A program made the position numbers and the translations under genes. Shown here piece by piece: positions 6,065-7,933 of a DNA stretch of 7,933 bases. The notes below the pieces were generated by a model that saw only the letters and a list, made by a program, of their open reading frames with translations, ran no database searches and was not told where the DNA came from. Source of the DNA: Deltaproteobacteria bacterium (GTDB lineage: Bacteria; Desulfobacterota; Syntrophobacteria; BM002); the NCBI GenBank assembly GCA_017861095.1, contig JAGFXI010000078.1:1-7933 (forward strand), written 5' to 3'. The stretch's first letter is position 1, and each line of letters opens with the position of its first letter.

Positions 6065-6086
6065 CCTACCTGGCGAAAGCGGTAGG
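6065..6086 (+). promoter_or_regulatory. Hairpin with GAAA tetraloop before the YVTN gene
   Basis: CCTACC (6065-6070) pairs perfectly with GGTAGG (6081-6086). Inside, GC-GAAA-GC (6073-6080) closes a GNRA tetraloop after a two-base bulge. It ends 23 bases before the GTG start and has no T-run, so it is not an ordinary terminator. A leader-RNA role is possible; it does not match a riboswitch I can name. Confidence 0.35.
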
Positions 6087-6109
6087 CTAATCAAGAGTGG
6101 GGGGGGCAC

Positions 6110-7456
6110 GTGAGTCACAAGCTTATAAGAAAGACGGCGTTTACGTTGATCGGACTTATCGCATTATTTTATGCGCATCCAATCAGCCTCACCCATTCAG
6201 CTACACATGCTTATGTGAGTAACTCTTTCGACGACACTGTATCTGTGGTGCGCATTTCCGATAATACGATAATTTCCGATATCGCTGTAGGCACATGGCC
6301 TTATGGTGTAGCTGTAGACCATAACGGCGAATATGTATACGTAACAAATGGCGGCGAGAACACCGTGTCTGTGATCGGTACCCACGATAACGCCGTCATT
6401 GCGTCGATTCGGGTTGGAAGTTCTCCAGGAGGGATTGTGGTCAGTCCTGATGGGGCCTATGTGTATGTGGCCAATAATCACGACAACACCGTATCCGTGA
6501 TTGACACTTCGAATTATACCGTCATCGCTTCCATTTATGTGGGGCGGTGGCCCGAAGGGCTTGCTGTAAGCCCGGATGGAAATCACGTCTACGTTGCCAA
6601 TACAGGTGACGGGACCATATCGGTGATCGAGACCGCCCTCAGCGCCGTCACCACCACCGTGTCCGTAGGCAGAGGCCCCTACGGCATAGCCGTAGCCCCG
6701 CGGGGAGATGCGGTCTATGTTGCAAATACCCATGACAATACGGTGACCGTCGTGCGGACCGCGGACAACGTGGTTGCAGCAACGATTCCCGTGGGGCGGA
6801 GACCCATCGGCGTCGCCGTAGCACCCGACAGCCAGTATCTGTACGTGGCAACGAGCGAGGATAACGCCGTGTCAGTGATCCGGGGATCAGATCACACAAT
6901 CATAACAACCATCGAGGTCGGAGAATGGCCATACGGGATAGCAACAACGCCGGACGGCGAGTATGTGTATGTGACAAATATCGCTGACGACAGCGTGAGC
7001 GTCATAAGAACTTCGGATGCCATTGTCACCGCTACCCTTCCTGTTGGTGCGGACCCCTATAGCGTTGGTAACTTCATTGCCAATGTTCCAGAAGGACCGG
7101 CGCCCGACGACCCCGATCCGGGCCACGCGGGCTCGGCCTTATCATCGTCGTCCTCAAGCGGTGGCGGGGGTGGCGGCTGCTGCTTTATCACCACGGCCTC
7201 CTGCTGGCCTTCAGGGGAAGGCCACCGCCACGTTCCGGGCATGTCCCATGGCCGCTACCTTGTTGGAAAGAGTCTGGGCCATGCCTTAGCAAGACTGTTC
7301 TGCAGCCACGCTCCCCGGTTCGCCAACGTCTCTCCTCGGCATGCGGGCTTGTATCTCCTCGTCCGCTGGGTGATGCTCCTGCTTGTCGGCGCCGCCTTGA
7401 CAGCCGGAGTTGCGGCCTTTGACGTGCGTCACCGGTTCGGCCGGAAGATCTACTGA
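6110..7456 (+). CDS. Exported seven-bladed YVTN beta-propeller protein with CFI-box-like C-terminus
   Basis: A 448-residue surface or periplasmic protein. Residues 1-31 form a signal peptide (basic start SHKLIRK, then a hydrophobic core). Residues 33 to about 324 are seven 42-residue blades, most carrying (Y/H)VYV(A/T)N, DNTVSVI and VG..P.G(I/V)AVSPDG, enough for a closed propeller. A six-Ser, six-Gly linker (345-356) leads to CCFITTAS at 357-364, and then YLVGKSLGHALARLF and a hydrophobic helix at 414-436. This tail resembles the CFI-box domain (usually CFIATAAYGS...) found at the C-termini of exported proteins, but its middle part is diverged. The last residues (DVRHRFGRKIY) look like acyl-CoA synthetase sequence. 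Start GTG 6110 follows AAGAGTGG and a run of G. Early codons are AT-rich compared with the malic enzyme gene. Binding partner and function are unknown. Confidence 0.8.
   Translation: MSHKLIRKTAFTLIGLIALFYAHPISLTHSATHAYVSNSFDDTVSVVRISDNTIISDIAVGTWPYGVAVDHNGEYVYVTNGGENTVSVIGTHDNAVIASIRVGSSPGGIVVSPDGAYVYVANNHDNTVSVIDTSNYTVIASIYVGRWPEGLAVSPDGNHVYVANTGDGTISVIETALSAVTTTVSVGRGPYGIAVAPRGDAVYVANTHDNTVTVVRTADNVVAATIPVGRRPIGVAVAPDSQYLYVATSEDNAVSVIRGSDHTIITTIEVGEWPYGIATTPDGEYVYVTNIADDSVSVIRTSDAIVTATLPVGADPYSVGNFIANVPEGPAPDDPDPGHAGSALSSSSSSGGGGGGCCFITTASCWPSGEGHRHVPGMSHGRYLVGKSLGHALARLFCSHAPRFANVSPRHAGLYLLVRWVMLLLVGAALTAGVAAFDVRHRFGRKIY
6206..7081 (+). repeat. Seven tandem 126-base units encoding YVTN blades
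   Basis: Seven consecutive units encode 42-residue blades beginning at residues 33, 75, 117, 159, 201, 243 and 285; the last is slightly short and diverges at its end. The units are diverged at DNA level, with the first three more AT-rich than the last four. Confidence 0.8.
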
Positions 7457-7717
7457 CGCGGCGGGACGAAACTCGATGAAGACGTGCCGAGGGACTTCAA
7501 GACCCTCGGCTTCGAGGTGCTGTAAGGCAACGGCTTGACCGAAGCCGCGCCGATGATCACCTTCACCCGTCCTGGCCGCTGGAAGATCGGCGCAGCCGGA
7601 CCGAGGATGCCCTGTCTCGAGATGAAAACAGCAGAGGGTGAAATTGTCGCTCGTGGCCGGAACATCTTGCACGAAGCACCTGCGCCGACCGCGGATATGG
7701 CTCCTATGGTGGATTGA
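7457..7717 (+). pseudogene. Remnant of an AMP-binding acyl-CoA synthetase
   Basis: The frame that continues directly past the YVTN stop reads GGTKLDEDVPRDFKTLGFEV, then a TAA stop at 7523-7525, then GNGLTEAAPMITFTRPGRWK, IGAAGPRMPCLEMKTAEGE and IVARGRN. This is the core of long-chain acyl-CoA/AMP-binding synthetases, which normally read SGGAxLD...FFxxLGxxVLQGYGLTE(T/A)SP and later GEIxVRGxNVMxGY. The TAA stands where the family has Gln, as one C-to-T change in CAA would produce, and the motif Tyr is Asn. After RGRN the similarity fades, and the frame ends at TGA 7715-7717 without the usual GYY..P..T and TGD motifs. The 5' two-thirds of the gene and the C-terminal domain are absent. The remnant probably begins inside the end of the YVTN gene, near 7421. 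It should be non-functional as an enzyme. Confidence 0.75.
7486..7510 (+). terminator. GC-rich hairpin after the YVTN gene
   Basis: GCCGAGGG (7486-7493) and CCCTCGGC (7503-7510) form a perfect 8-base-pair stem with a 9-base loop, 30 bases after the YVTN stop. No T-run follows, so it is not a classic intrinsic terminator; it may stop transcription weakly or protect the 3' end. It lies within former coding sequence and could be accidental. Confidence 0.3.
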
Positions 7718-7760
7718 GACGCCTCGAAAAACGCTGCGACGACTTCCATCAATGTTCATG

Positions 7761-7788
7761 TCGCGAGCTTCATCTGTAAATCTCGCGA
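7761..7788. repeat. Short inverted repeat
   Basis: TCGCGAG (7761-7767) and CTCGCGA (7782-7788) are exact inverted copies with 14 bases between. The 203 bases between the pseudogene and the next gene otherwise show only a pyrimidine-rich tract (about 7848-7873) and the promoter at 7878-7883. Confidence 0.25.
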
Positions 7789-7877
7789 GCCTGCCTCGGT
7801 CCCACTCGTCCCGGCAACTTCGAACAGAAAATAACAAGTTCGGACTCCAATTTCTTTTCCTTTTTCCCTTTTCAGCA

Positions 7878-7883
7878 TATAAT
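7878..7883 (+). promoter_or_regulatory. Promoter -10 box for the gene at the right edge
   Basis: A perfect TATAAT lies 38 bases before ATG 7922. The -35 position (about 7855-7860) is in a T/C-rich tract and matches poorly (TTTTCC). The spacing to the start codon leaves a short leader carrying GGGGAGGA at 7911-7918. Confidence 0.5.
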
Positions 7884-7921
7884 CCGGCACCTTCGGTTCA
7901 TACATTCTTAGGGGAGGACGT

Positions 7922-7933
7922 ATGCGTTCGCTG
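7922..7933 (+). CDS. Start of a gene cut off by the window edge
   Basis: Only four codons (MRSL) are inside the window. The call rests on the GGGGAGGA ribosome site (7911-7918, rather close at four bases from GGAGG to the ATG) and the TATAAT promoter at 7878-7883. The basic second residue followed by Ser-Leu would suit a signal peptide, but too little is visible to say more. Confidence 0.5.

Larger units (their letters stand above)
5454..6109. other. 656-base stretch without a convincing gene
   Basis: It separates the divergent channel and YVTN genes. It holds the channel promoter candidates, a sigma-54-like site (5983-5998) and a hairpin (6065-6086). Two open frames were considered and not called: a minus-strand frame at 5725-5991 starting with GTG and lacking a ribosome site, and a 35-codon plus-strand frame from GTG 5776 to the TAG at 5881-5883. 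Neither resembles a family I know. The right half (about 5880-6100) is visibly more AT-rich than the left. Confidence 0.5.

Noticed and set aside
6197..6733. Long minus-strand frame opposite the YVTN blades
   Set aside because: It is a periodic shadow of the 126-base repeats on the plus strand.
7286..7837. 183-codon minus-strand frame across the YVTN tail and pseudogene
   Set aside because: The plus strand here encodes the CFI-box-like tail and acyl-CoA synthetase motifs; the minus product has no recognisable features.

Overview
The window looks like chromosomal DNA of a Gram-negative, GC-rich bacterium. The evidence is strong GGAGG ribosome sites, a lipobox peptide, PilZ (cyclic-di-GMP) proteins, a sigma-54 promoter, and a seven-bladed YVTN propeller ending in a CFI-box-like tail. 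That set fits Desulfobacterota/'Deltaproteobacteria', Nitrospirota or NC10, but the sequence alone does not settle the phylum. No rRNA, tRNA, CRISPR array or complete mobile element is visible.

Layout. Positions 1-1009 hold no large gene. They contain two candidate small genes on the minus strand: an unrecognised 41-residue frame at 325-450, and a 30-residue peptide with an excellent ribosome site and a lipobox at 627-719. Next come two separate single-domain PilZ proteins on the plus strand (1010-1372 and 1520-1918). A textbook -24/-12 sigma-54 promoter lies between them, so the second appears to have its own conditional promoter. They are followed by a full-length MaeB-type malic enzyme with a phosphotransacetylase-like regulatory domain (2025-4379). 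It ends 6 bases from the stop codon of a convergent minus-strand gene (4386-5453). That gene encodes about 30 pentapeptide repeats fused to a two-helix cation channel whose pore filter resembles the non-selective NaK channel more than a K+ channel.

The 656 bases from 5454 to 6109 carry promoters, a weaker sigma-54-like site and a hairpin, but no convincing gene. The YVTN protein follows (6110-7456): signal peptide, seven 42-residue blades, Ser/Gly linker and a diverged CFI-box-like C-terminus. Its last dozen codons run in the same frame into the remains of an AMP-binding acyl-CoA synthetase (to about 7717), which is interrupted by stop codons. The YVTN gene therefore seems to have landed in, or recombined with, an acyl-CoA synthetase gene. 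A promoter with a perfect TATAAT and the first four codons of a new gene (from 7922) close the window.

How the parts relate. MaeB is central metabolism (malate to pyruvate, NADPH supply). The PilZ pair suggests cyclic-di-GMP control of surface, motility or envelope behaviour. The channel fusion and the YVTN protein are envelope accessory genes. No shared operon joins them. The most unusual points are the sigma-54-driven PilZ gene, the NaK-like pentapeptide channel, the tiny lipoprotein and the YVTN/acyl-CoA synthetase junction.
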